Source: Synechococcus sp. HJ21-Hayes (GTDB lineage Bacteria > Cyanobacteriota > Cyanobacteriia > PCC-6307 > Cyanobiaceae). From it: 64,000 bases of DNA. Location: positions 43,492 through 107,491 of the forward strand of contig NZ_JAGQBW010000010.1 of NCBI RefSeq assembly GCF_024345835.1. Reading direction: 5' to 3'. The position numbers and the translations under genes are program-made. This document shows, piece by piece, positions 1-8,016 of this stretch. Within the stretch, counting starts at the first letter, position 1. Every line of letters starts with the position of its first letter. Under the pieces are notes generated by a model, which worked only from the letters and a program-made list of their open reading frames with translations, was not told where the DNA came from and did no database searches.

Positions 1-6
1 GACCGA

Positions 7-549
7 TTGCCGCGTGGCTGGGGTTCCCTGGTGGCCCTCGCGCTGGCGGTGGTGCTCGCCGGCTGCAGCGCTGCGGCGGCGGGCCTGAATTCCTTCCAGA
101 GCCCCGATGGCCGTTACGCCTTCCTGTATCCCACAGGCTGGACCCGCGTGCAGGTGAGCGATGGCCCCCAGGTGGTGTTCCACGACCTGATCAACAGCGA
201 CGAGACCCTCAGCCTGGTGATCTCGGATGTGAATGCCACCAACAACCTCGAGGACCTCGGCAGTGCCGTGGCGGTGGGCGAGAAGTTGCGCCGAGTGGTG
301 ATTGCCCCCGAGGGCAGCGGTCGGGAGGCCGAACTCGTGGAGGCTTCGGAGCGTGAAGACGGGGGACGTACCTTCTACGACCTCGAATACACCGTTCATC
401 TCAACGACCGGGATCGCCATGAACTGGCCACGGTTGTTGTGGATCGCGGGCGGCTTTACACCCTGGCCGCCAGCACCAATGAGGCCCGTTGGCCCAAGGT
501 GAAGCTGCTGTTCCACCAGGTGATTTCCTCCTTCACCCTGCAGATCTGA
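7..549 (+). CDS. PsbP-like (CyanoP) photosystem II lipoprotein
   Basis: A 180-residue protein with a hydrophobic N-terminus ending in a lipobox (LAGC, near residues 17-20), so it should be a lumenal lipoprotein. The mature part starts with the FQSPDGRYAFLYPTGW block followed by VVFHDLI, both typical of cyanobacterial PsbP (CyanoP). In this family the protein attaches to the lumenal side of photosystem II and helps assembly or stability of the oxygen-evolving side. The frame is open from base 1 and the TTG at 7 is a weak start, so the true start may lie left of the window. Its stop overlaps the next gene's ATG (TGATG), implying co-transcription. Confidence 0.8.
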   Translation: MPRGWGSLVALALAVVLAGCSAAAAGLNSFQSPDGRYAFLYPTGWTRVQVSDGPQVVFHDLINSDETLSLVISDVNATNNLEDLGSAVAVGEKLRRVVIAPEGSGREAELVEASEREDGGRTFYDLEYTVHLNDRDRHELATVVVDRGRLYTLAASTNEARWPKVKLLFHQVISSFTLQI

Positions 550-1667
550 TGGCGCCGCCCGCACCGGGCGTGCTGGTGATCGGCGGTGGCCTGGCGGGAG
601 GATTGCTGGCCCTGGCCCTGCGGGAACAGGGCGTGGCGGTCACGGTGGTGGAGGCTCCGCCGGCCATCTCTGGCTCTGCTGGCGTGCAGTCCGCCACGGC
701 GATCAGCTATGGCGCCCTGCCGGGCTGGCCCCTGGCCCCCACCTCCCTAGCCAGGTTGGCGGCGGGAGCATCGCGCCGCTGGCGTCGCCTGCAGCGCCAT
801 CATGGTGCGTTGGGTTGGCGGCCCCGGCGGCTCCGGCTGCACGGTGGTCTTGCGGGCTTGGGGGCGGCCAGTGCCTGGTGGCCCCTCCCCTTCGCCCAGG
901 TGGATTCCTCTGTGTTGGCTGCCCGGCTGCCCCAGGTGTTGGCGGCGGCAGGCGTGGCCTGTCAGCCCGCATGGGTGGAGCGGCTGGAGAGCCAGCCAGC
1001 GGCCGGTTGGGAGCTGTGGTTGAGCAATGGCACTAGCCTGCAGGCTGCACAGGTGGTGTTGGCGGCGGGCGCCTATTGCCGCCAGCTCTGGCCGGCCCTG
1101 CCCCAGGGGCTGCGCAGCAGTTGGGCGGCGGTACTGGAGCTGGAGGCTTACCCAGCCCTCCTCGCCGGCCCCGCTGCCTGGCTGCCTGCGGCCTTTGATC
1201 GGGTGGCCCTGGAGCGCCGCGCTGCCGGCCTGCAGCGGCCGGAGTGGCTGGTGGATGCCGGCTTGGTGCCCTGGGGGAAGGGGGCCCTGCTGGGCCAGCA
1301 CACCCTGGTGCGCCCGGGGCTGGAGCTGGGTACGCCCCCGCCGCCTGGTGAGGTGGAGGAGCAGCTGCGCCAAGGGTTGGCGGCGCAGCCGTGGGGAGTG
1401 CCCCTGGCACCGCTGCCGGGCCCATTGCGCCAGGCGGCCGTGGCCTTCTGCAGCACGGGGGTGCCCCTGGTGGGTCCGGTGCCGGGATCCCCAGGGTTGT
1501 GGGTATTCACCGGGTTCAGTGCCGGGTTCAGCCAGGTGCCGGTGTTGGCGCCTCTGCTGGCTCAGTCCCTGGTGTCGGGGAGCCACCTGGCGGCCCTCGC
1601 GACGCGGCGACTGCGGCAGCTGGGCGTCTGGCTGCCGGATCAGGCGGGGGCTGACAGGTTCAGCTGA
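549..1667 (+). CDS. FAD-dependent oxidoreductase (DAO family)
   Basis: 372 residues from the ATG that overlaps the upstream stop codon. A dinucleotide-binding glycine motif (VIGGGLAGG, residues 10-18) opens the protein, and the C-terminal FTGFSAGFSQVP block matches the FAD-closing region of the D-amino-acid oxidase/glycine oxidase fold. The family oxidises amines or amino acids with FAD; the substrate cannot be read here. An earlier in-frame start at 489 would overlap the PsbP-like gene by 60 bases and adds no conserved sequence, so it was rejected. The gene is extremely GC-rich with long open antisense frames, which are shadows. Confidence 0.8.
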   Translation: MAPPAPGVLVIGGGLAGGLLALALREQGVAVTVVEAPPAISGSAGVQSATAISYGALPGWPLAPTSLARLAAGASRRWRRLQRHHGALGWRPRRLRLHGGLAGLGAASAWWPLPFAQVDSSVLAARLPQVLAAAGVACQPAWVERLESQPAAGWELWLSNGTSLQAAQVVLAAGAYCRQLWPALPQGLRSSWAAVLELEAYPALLAGPAAWLPAAFDRVALERRAAGLQRPEWLVDAGLVPWGKGALLGQHTLVRPGLELGTPPPPGEVEEQLRQGLAAQPWGVPLAPLPGPLRQAAVAFCSTGVPLVGPVPGSPGLWVFTGFSAGFSQVPVLAPLLAQSLVSGSHLAALATRRLRQLGVWLPDQAGADRFS

Positions 1668-1678
1668 TTCCTGTAACG

Positions 1679-3028
1679 ATGATGGCCATGACGCAATCCA
1701 CGCCCGCCCCACCGGAGCCCGCCCACCGCCAGCCGCTTCGGCGGGCCCAGGCCCGTTGGCAGGGGCTGAGCGATCACAACCAGGTGGGTGTGACCTTGGC
1801 CGGCGTTAGCGGCGTTCTGGTGCTGTGGGCCCTGTTTTGGCCTGTGCCCACCGAAGTGGAAGGCATGGGCGTGATGATTTACCCGAACAACGCCGGCATC
1901 CTCAACGCTCGTGCCGGCGGCCAAGTGCGAGAGGTGTTCGTGAAGGAGGGGCAGCCGGTGGCGCGCGGCCAGGTGCTGATGCAGCTGTATCTGCCCGTTC
2001 TGGAGCGTCAGCTCGACCAGCAGCGGGGCAACCTACGCCAACTGGAGCGGCACAACGCCCGGCTCGATGAGCGCGATGCCTTGCGCCTGCTTACCGAGAA
2101 GCGCGCTCTGGACACATCTTTGGCCAAGTTTGCCGACGATCGCCGTCGCTACGGCGAATTGCAATCGACGTACTCCAGCAAACTTCGCAACCTGGATTGG
2201 CTGGCCCAGCGCGAGGTAGTGGCCCCGCTGTCTTCTGAGGTGGTGTCCGCGGAGCAGGGGTTCACCAGCACCAGCGTGAATCTCGATGACGTGAAAATCA
2301 ACGAGAGGAATGTGGTGACCAACTACCAGCAGGTCAAGCTCACCATCGAAACCCAGGCCTTGCAGCGTCGCTATCAGATCGATGACCTCAAGCGTCAGAT
2401 CCAGGTGACGGAGGCCAAGATCGGTTACGACGGCAAGGTGCATGCCGACCGGGACGGAACGGTGTTGGATCTGCAGGTGATCCCCGGCCAGACCGTGGGC
2501 ACAGGCCAGCGGCTGGGCACGATCGGTCGGCCTGAGCAACCCAGCGCCAAGGACCGCCCGCTGCGGGTTGTGTCCTACTTCGCGCCCGCCGATGCCCGCC
2601 GTCTGCCGTTGGGGCTGCCCGTGGAGGTGGTGCCGCAGTGGAACCAGCGCGGCCGCTTTGGCGGCATCGTGGGCAAAGTGACGCAGGTGCTCACCCTGCC
2701 CGCCACCGAAGACGACATCTCCACCACCACCGGTAACGCGCAGTTGGCCCAGGCGCTTACGAAGAACGGGCCGGTGATGCGCAGTGAAATCGAGCTGGAG
2801 CGGGATCCCTCCAGCGTGGATGGCTATCGCTGGACTCTCTCGGGGGGTAGCGGTGTGTTCCCGATCCGCGATGGACTCACGGTGTCCACCCACGCCTACG
2901 TCGAGTGGCGCTCGCCGATCAGCTACGTGATTCCGGGCCTGCGTTCCCTCACCGGTGGCTACCGCACGCCCTGGATTGATCAGCGCTGGAACCTGCCCTT
3001 CCTGCGCCAGCCCAACACCACGCCATGA
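1679..3028 (+). CDS. HlyD-family membrane-fusion (adaptor) protein
   Basis: 449 residues (or 446 from the ATG at 1688). One membrane helix at about residues 37-57 is followed by a biotinyl-lipoyl half-motif (ILNARAGGQVREVFVKEGQPV), a long helical hairpin rich in Q, L, E and R (about 105-245), the second lipoyl half (HADRDGTVLDLQVIPGQTV) and a beta-barrel region. This is the layout of periplasmic adaptors that join an inner-membrane exporter to a TolC channel. The opening resembles adaptors of NHLM/NHLP peptide exporters, but no peptidase-ABC partner is present. A small two-helix protein overlaps its end, and FUSC and TolC genes converge on it, so it probably serves that efflux system. Confidence 0.85.
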   Translation: MMAMTQSTPAPPEPAHRQPLRRAQARWQGLSDHNQVGVTLAGVSGVLVLWALFWPVPTEVEGMGVMIYPNNAGILNARAGGQVREVFVKEGQPVARGQVLMQLYLPVLERQLDQQRGNLRQLERHNARLDERDALRLLTEKRALDTSLAKFADDRRRYGELQSTYSSKLRNLDWLAQREVVAPLSSEVVSAEQGFTSTSVNLDDVKINERNVVTNYQQVKLTIETQALQRRYQIDDLKRQIQVTEAKIGYDGKVHADRDGTVLDLQVIPGQTVGTGQRLGTIGRPEQPSAKDRPLRVVSYFAPADARRLPLGLPVEVVPQWNQRGRFGGIVGKVTQVLTLPATEDDISTTTGNAQLAQALTKNGPVMRSEIELERDPSSVDGYRWTLSGGSGVFPIRDGLTVSTHAYVEWRSPISYVIPGLRSLTGGYRTPWIDQRWNLPFLRQPNTTP

Positions 3029-3231
3029 GCCGCCCTGTGAAGTTCTGGTCGCTGTCTCAAATCCGTAACCCCTTGCTGCGCCAGGAGTTCCCCTGGCTCG
3101 TGAGCGAGGTGGTGTTGCTGCTGATTCTGTTCAACGCCAACCCACCTGAACTGTGGTTCTGGCTGGTGGTGCTGGTGGTGGTGCTGCTCTATCGGATCGA
3201 GCGCTGGTGGTCATCACGGCCCAATCCCTGA
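3025..3231 (+). CDS. small two-helix membrane protein
   Basis: 68 residues whose ATG overlaps the HlyD stop (ATGA), so it is translationally coupled to the adaptor. Two hydrophobic stretches lie close together (about 26-38 and 43-56), with a basic tail (RIERWW). I do not recognise a family. In Proteobacteria the AaeXAB efflux system also pairs a tiny membrane protein (AaeX, DUF1656) with a HlyD adaptor and a FUSC permease. The size and setting here are similar, but I see no convincing sequence match, so this is an analogy only. Confidence 0.6.
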   Translation: MSRPVKFWSLSQIRNPLLRQEFPWLVSEVVLLLILFNANPPELWFWLVVLVVVLLYRIERWWSSRPNP

Positions 3232-3235
3232 AGGC

Positions 3236-4294
3236 TCAGGCCACCAGCTCTCGCCATTGTCGTTCGGTGCTCGCCAGGGTGTGATCGATGCGGTTGAGGA
3301 CCACCAGGCTCGAGGCCACCCGTTGCAGCTGGTCGGGGGTGAGCCGTTGGTAGGCCGCCAGCGCGTCCGGGGTCTGCAAGACCTCCAGCGGCAGGGCGGG
3401 CCGGGGGGAGCTCGGCGGTGCCTGCAGTTGGAAGGAACTGCGCAGGTGTTCTTGCCAGAGCAGCAGCCTCTGGGCCACGGCTTCCACAAAATTCGCCCCT
3501 GCAACGGCGTTGTCCTGCAGCCCCCAGGTCTGCCAGTCGGGTGTCTGCAGGCGTCGCAGCTCATCGAGATCGAGGATCAGGGCTTCACAGGCCTGATCGA
3601 GTAGGTCCCACATCCGGGCCAGAGGATGCTGGGAGGCCAGGCTGCCCAGCTCCAGCAGTGCAGCCTGGCGTTGGTCGCGCAGATTCAGCAGGGTGATACG
3701 CAGACGGCGCAGCTGTTGGGCCAGTTCGCGGCGCCGTTGGGCGTTGGACTGGCTGGCTTCGGGGTGGTGACCGGCCACGCCCTCCAGGGTGTAACCCAGG
3801 TCCACCAGCAGCTGGAGAAGCCCCTCACGCTGCTGGATCCGGGCCCGTGTGGGCCAGAACAGGCGCAGGCTGAGGAGGGCCATCAGGATGCCGAACGCAG
3901 TCCAGAGCAACCGCAGCGGGATCCAGCTGTCGAGCTGCTGGTCGTGGGTCAGCCAGCCCATCACCACCACGAAGCAGCACACGGTGTAGCCCACCGTGAG
4001 CCGCAACGAGCCGGCGATCAGCCGGGCCAGCAGCAGGGCCAGCGGCAGAGCCACCACCAGGGGCAGATGCCCCCAGGCCCGGTAGCCGAAGAACACCACC
4101 ACGGCTCCCACTGCGGTGCCAACCAGGCGCTGACGGCCGAGTTCGAGGGTGTTGCCGTAGTTGCCCACGGTGACGCTCAGCACCGCCAGGGAGGCGTAGA
4201 GCGCAAAGGGCAGGCCGGTGAGGCTGGCGAAGCCGTTCACCACCGTCACGGTGGCGGCGAGGCGCAGGCCGTCCCGCAGGGCTGGGCTGGTCAT
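3236..4294 (-). CDS. FUSC-family permease half (C-type partner, copy 2)
   Basis: 352 residues starting at the ATG that overlaps the stop of the upstream half (ATGA). The first 150 residues hold five or six hydrophobic segments with the FUSC-type block LAVLSVTVGNYGNTLELGRQ and a following R-L-V-G-T-A-V-G stretch. The remainder is a soluble helical domain rich in Q, L and R. FUSC proteins (fusaric-acid resistance/AaeB-like) are inner-membrane exporters that normally carry two membrane blocks in one chain. Here the blocks are on two genes. It is a paralogue of the 8017-9072 gene (shared GNYGNTLELGRQRLVGTA versus GTYGGALALGRQRLLGTA). Last gene of the efflux operon. Confidence 0.8.
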   Translation of the reverse strand: MTSPALRDGLRLAATVTVVNGFASLTGLPFALYASLAVLSVTVGNYGNTLELGRQRLVGTAVGAVVVFFGYRAWGHLPLVVALPLALLLARLIAGSLRLTVGYTVCCFVVVMGWLTHDQQLDSWIPLRLLWTAFGILMALLSLRLFWPTRARIQQREGLLQLLVDLGYTLEGVAGHHPEASQSNAQRRRELAQQLRRLRITLLNLRDQRQAALLELGSLASQHPLARMWDLLDQACEALILDLDELRRLQTPDWQTWGLQDNAVAGANFVEAVAQRLLLWQEHLRSSFQLQAPPSSPRPALPLEVLQTPDALAAYQRLTPDQLQRVASSLVVLNRIDHTLASTERQWRELVA

Positions 4295-5316
4295 TGGCTT
4301 GCTTCCAACCGCTGCTGCAGCGAGGCCTGCAGCAGGGCTCGGCTGTGGAGCAGCTGTTGCAGGTCCTGGCACTGCTGGCCGATGGCCAGCAGCAGGGGCT
4401 GGGGGGCGCCTAGATGTCCGGCTTCCTCCAGCCAACGCTGCGCCGGGCTCGAAGGGCCCAGCACTGGAGCCGTGGTGGGCTGGGCTTGCAGGCTCCCTAC
4501 CAGATCGGCGAGCGAGCTGAGCAGTAGCGGCTGGGGGCTCTCTGTCGGCAGGGGTGTGGCCAGCTGCCGCAGGAGCGGCTCCAGCAGCAGCCACTGGCGC
4601 AACACGTGGCGCCAGAGGCTGCCGGCCTGCGCCCAGCGGGATAGCAAGTGTTTGGTGTGAGCGGGCATGGGAAGCCCCTGGTTGTGGTCGCGCAGCTGTT
4701 GCAACAGCTGAATGCTGGGCAGCAGATCCTGTGAGCGCAGGGCCGCAGGGGGCGACCCGCCTGTGCCTAACCACTGCTGCATCGCGCTGATCTGCTGGCT
4801 GAGCTGGCCGGCGATCCTGGCTTCCAGGGCGGGCAGCTGTTGCAGAGGTCGCCGAGGCCATAGCGCCCAGGTGGCGATCTGCGCCATCAGGATCCCCACC
4901 ACCACCGCGAGCGCCATGTTGAAGATGAGCGCCCAGTTGAACTGCTTGCCGTGGTGCATCAGTTCCAGGGCCCAACAGCTCAGGTACCCCGTGCTCAGGC
5001 CCTTGAGCAGCCCCAGGTTGCGCACCAGCACACCGGTGACCAGCAACGCGATGCCCAGCACCACCCAGCTGGTGGAGATCTCATGCAACACCATCGCGGT
5101 GAGGATGCCGATCAAGGCGCCGCCCACCATCTGGCCGATGCTGCGGGCGGGGGTGAGGTCGTTCTCGTTCACGAACAACACCGCCATCACCAGTGCCAGC
5201 CCCAGCACCTGGCTGCGTCCGGCCCAGAGCATGATCCCGATCACCAGGGTGGTAGCTAGCCAGATCCGCAGGCTGTTGCGCCAGAGGGGGCTCAGGGAGG
5301 GCAGGGCGACAACCAT
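4291..5316 (-). CDS. FUSC-family permease half (N-type partner, copy 2)
   Basis: 341 residues. Six hydrophobic segments in the first 165 residues (LWRNSLRIWLATTLVIGIML, then VMAVLFVNENDLTPARSIGQ and so on) are followed by a helical cytosolic region. The sequence around FVNENDLTPARSIGQ parallels the 9069-10037 gene (VVDDNDEHTLQAATSRILG), marking the two as paralogues. It probably forms one exporter with the downstream half, to which it is coupled by a 4-base overlap. It begins 14 bases after the TolC-like gene. Substrate unknown; AaeB relatives export aromatic acids. Confidence 0.8.
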   Translation of the reverse strand: MVVALPSLSPLWRNSLRIWLATTLVIGIMLWAGRSQVLGLALVMAVLFVNENDLTPARSIGQMVGGALIGILTAMVLHEISTSWVVLGIALLVTGVLVRNLGLLKGLSTGYLSCWALELMHHGKQFNWALIFNMALAVVVGILMAQIATWALWPRRPLQQLPALEARIAGQLSQQISAMQQWLGTGGSPPAALRSQDLLPSIQLLQQLRDHNQGLPMPAHTKHLLSRWAQAGSLWRHVLRQWLLLEPLLRQLATPLPTESPQPLLLSSLADLVGSLQAQPTTAPVLGPSSPAQRWLEEAGHLGAPQPLLLAIGQQCQDLQQLLHSRALLQASLQQRLEASQ

Positions 5317-5330
5317 GGGGTTGGACCCGA

Positions 5331-7148
5331 TCAGGGTTGGGCTGTGGCACGGCTGCTCAGCTGCAGCTGTGGCTGGATCGGCAAATTGGGATCACGCGGC
5401 ATCGGCAGCAGTTCCTTCAACAGCTTGGCGTAGGTGATGTTCACGCTCACCGTGGCGTTGATCCGCTGCACCAGGGCGTTGATCAGTCGGTCTTGGGTGT
5501 TGGAGAGATTGAGCTCACTGTCGAGGCCCGTGAGATAACGCAGGCGCACGTCGCGGAAGGCCTCAAGGGCGGCGGCCACCCCGCGGCGGGCGGAGCTGAG
5601 CTTGGCGAGACTGGCTTCGTGGTTAAAAAAGGCCTGCTCCAACCGCAGGCGGATGTCGTTGCGACTGGCGGCGTACTGCTGCGCTGCGGCCGCCTCCCGC
5701 TTGGCCAGGGCCCGCGCCTGACCTTCCGTGGTGCCGGCATCAAACAGCAGCCAGGTGAGGGTGAGTCCCGCCGACCAGTCCCCACCGCTGGTGCTGGAGA
5801 GAGGCAGGGCGGTGGAGCCGCAGCAGCCCCCTCCAGCGATCGCGAAGTTGCCCACACTCGTTTGGGAGCTGCTGCCACCGGCGCTGGCAAACAGGGAGAG
5901 TTTTGGCAGTAGACCTGCTGCGGTCGCCTGGCTTTGCTGGCTGAGGGCCGTGCGCGTGGCCAGGATCGCCTCCAGTTCGGGATTGCCCCGATAGGCCGCC
6001 AGCAGGCTGGTTTCCAGATCGAGGGGCCAGCGGGGCTGCACCACGATTGGGTCGCTGGGGCTGGGGGTCACGCTGGCGGGCAGGTTGAGCAGCACCGCCA
6101 GCTGGCGGCGTGCCACCGCCCGGTCGGCCAGGGCCTGGATCAGGGTTTCTTCATCCGAAGCCTGGATGGCGCGGCGCCGCAACACATCGAGCCTGGGCAC
6201 CAGGCCGGCCTGTTTGAGGTCGAGGCTGTCCCGCAGGAGCACCAGATCGTTGCGCACGTTGGCGTCGTAGACGCGCACCAGCTGCTCGTCCTGCTGGAGC
6301 TGGTAGTAGGCCTCACTCACCTGCAGCTGCAGAGAGCGCAGTTGGTTGGCGTAAGTGTTGCGCTGCTGCTCCAGGGCGGCGCGCGCCGCGCGCACCGTGG
6401 GTGTGCGGGCGAAGTCGAGCAGGGCGTAGTTGAGCTGCAGGCCGCCTTCCAGGCCCCACTCGCCAGAGCTGACCGCCGCGGAACCGCCATTGGGGACGTA
6501 AAAAGGCCCCGCGGTGGGAACGGGTGTGCCGTTTGGCCCGGACGTGAGCAGCCCTTGGGGGGCAAACAGTGGTCCCAACCCCAGGTTGTTGTTGGGTTGT
6601 TTCGCGGTAGTGCTGCTGCGGCTGCCCTCGTAGCCGCCCGTGGCAAAAGCGCTGATGGTGGGCCAGTAGCTGCCCATGGAGGCCTGGAAGCTGGCCAGGG
6701 CTGCGGCCACTTGCTCGCGCTGGGCCTGCAGGGTGGCGCTGTTGGCAAAAGCGATGGCCAGGGCCTGTTCGAGGCTCAGGCTGGCCACGCTGCCGGCCTG
6801 GAGTTGCTGGGGGGTGGGGAGATCCAGCGGGGGGCTGGCCACCGCATCGGCGGGTTGAATCGGGCCGCTGGCTGGTTGGTTGGCCCGGATCAGATTGGCG
6901 GGCAGCTGCGGCGTGGCGAGCACGTTGCCCACCGGAGGCTCGGGCTCGCTCGGGAGCAGCTGGTCGAGGGCTCGTAATTCCTTGTCCAGGCGCCGCCAGC
7001 TGCGCTCCAACTGGCCAGTGGTGGTGGTGGTGGGATTGCGCTGGACTGTTGGCGGGAGTGCCGGTGCAGCGGCCAGGGCAGTCTGTGCCAAGTGGGCTGG
7101 GCTGATCCCCAGCCACAACAGAGCAAGGGCACGATTGCGCAGAGCCAC
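5331..7148 (-). CDS. TolC-family outer-membrane efflux protein
   Basis: 605 residues from a GTG start, with a signal peptide over about residues 1-27 (ending in TALAAAP). A proline/threonine/serine-rich linker leads into two outer-membrane-efflux repeats beginning with LSLEQALAIAFANSATLQAQ and, after the middle, GNPELEAILATRTALSQQSQ. These show the alternating helical and short strand pattern of TolC trimers. A Gly/Ser-rich insert (GGGCCGSTALPLSSTSGG) with two adjacent cysteines sits where an extracellular loop would be. It would supply the outer-membrane duct for the HlyD adaptor and the FUSC pairs. It begins 11 bases after the channel-like gene. Confidence 0.88.
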   Translation of the reverse strand: MALRNRALALLWLGISPAHLAQTALAAAPALPPTVQRNPTTTTTGQLERSWRRLDKELRALDQLLPSEPEPPVGNVLATPQLPANLIRANQPASGPIQPADAVASPPLDLPTPQQLQAGSVASLSLEQALAIAFANSATLQAQREQVAAALASFQASMGSYWPTISAFATGGYEGSRSSTTAKQPNNNLGLGPLFAPQGLLTSGPNGTPVPTAGPFYVPNGGSAAVSSGEWGLEGGLQLNYALLDFARTPTVRAARAALEQQRNTYANQLRSLQLQVSEAYYQLQQDEQLVRVYDANVRNDLVLLRDSLDLKQAGLVPRLDVLRRRAIQASDEETLIQALADRAVARRQLAVLLNLPASVTPSPSDPIVVQPRWPLDLETSLLAAYRGNPELEAILATRTALSQQSQATAAGLLPKLSLFASAGGSSSQTSVGNFAIAGGGCCGSTALPLSSTSGGDWSAGLTLTWLLFDAGTTEGQARALAKREAAAAQQYAASRNDIRLRLEQAFFNHEASLAKLSSARRGVAAALEAFRDVRLRYLTGLDSELNLSNTQDRLINALVQRINATVSVNITYAKLLKELLPMPRDPNLPIQPQLQLSSRATAQP

Positions 7149-7159
7149 GGTGATGCAGG

Positions 7160-8008
7160 TCAGCGCCTCGGAAGCCTCAATCTGCTGCGTGCAATGGCTC
7201 TTCTGGCTTGGGGGTGTTCAGCTTCAGGGGCGGCAACGGGCTGGTCCGGCTGGCCCAGCGCCCTTGGCTTACCCAGCACCCCGGCGATCAGGATGGCCAC
7301 ATACAGCTGGCCCACGATTGTGATGCCCACGCTGGCAGTGAGGCTGGTGAGGTTCCCGGCTTTCAGCACCGGGCTGCCCATGGTGGTGAGGCTGGCAAAG
7401 GCCGCGCCCAGCATGGCCGGCGCATGGCCGATGGCATCGGGCAGCGCCTGGCCATGGGCTGCCAGGTTGAAGGCCGCCGGGTCGAGCACCAGCAGGGAAT
7501 TGAGCACGATGCCACCGGTGAATCCCACCAGCAGATAGCCCGCCGCCGCGCCCATGATCAGGTCGCCGTTGAAGAGCGGTTCTTCGGCCAGGGCCGTGAT
7601 CACCCCCCACAGCAGCTGGAGCATCAGCACCAGCCAGATCACCAGATGCGCCACGCTGAGCTGAACGGCCAGCGCCGGGTTGAACACCAGCGCGACCTGC
7701 CAGATCACCTCGATCACCAGCGCCAGCATCCAGGCGATCACCACCACCTTGCGGCGGCGCAAAGCCTTGCGTAGCCGGTTCTCCAGCCGCTGGGGGATTG
7801 ACTCGTTTTCTGTTGGTTTGAGCCTGTTTTGCGGCAGCAAAGGTGAATCCAGCAGCACAGCCACGCCGGAGATCACCAGGTACATCACGCTCACCAGCCG
7901 TGGCGCGTTTTCAAGGCCGCGCAGGCTCACCAGGCCGATCACTTCAACCGCGAGCAGGGCGCGGTAGTAGGCGTGACGCTGTTGCAGCAGTTGGCTGAGG
8001 AGGGCCAT
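7160..8008 (-). CDS. ion-channel-like membrane protein with degenerate filter
   Basis: 282 residues with about four to six hydrophobic segments. The C-terminal half resembles the pore module of two-helix potassium channels (Ion_trans_2): FASLTTMGSPV, then a pore-lining helix ending TIVGQLYVAILIAGVLGKP, where K+ channels have a TxGYGD filter followed by IGQLY.AILIARLVG. Here the filter position reads TTMGSP, so the GYG signature is lost. A basic cytosolic linker (NRLRKALRRRKVV) lies after the second helix. It sits between a FUSC pair and tolC with gaps of 8 and 11 bases, so it belongs to the efflux operon. Whether it conducts ions is unknown. Confidence 0.65.
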   Translation of the reverse strand: MALLSQLLQQRHAYYRALLAVEVIGLVSLRGLENAPRLVSVMYLVISGVAVLLDSPLLPQNRLKPTENESIPQRLENRLRKALRRRKVVVIAWMLALVIEVIWQVALVFNPALAVQLSVAHLVIWLVLMLQLLWGVITALAEEPLFNGDLIMGAAAGYLLVGFTGGIVLNSLLVLDPAAFNLAAHGQALPDAIGHAPAMLGAAFASLTTMGSPVLKAGNLTSLTASVGITIVGQLYVAILIAGVLGKPRALGQPDQPVAAPEAEHPQARRAIARSRLRLPRR

Positions 8009-8016
8009 TGCTTGGT

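Noticed and set aside
747..1712. Long minus-strand open frame opposite the FAD oxidoreductase
   Set aside because: The translation is low-complexity (Arg, Gln, His, Pro) and arises from the high GC of the sense gene, which has clear motifs.
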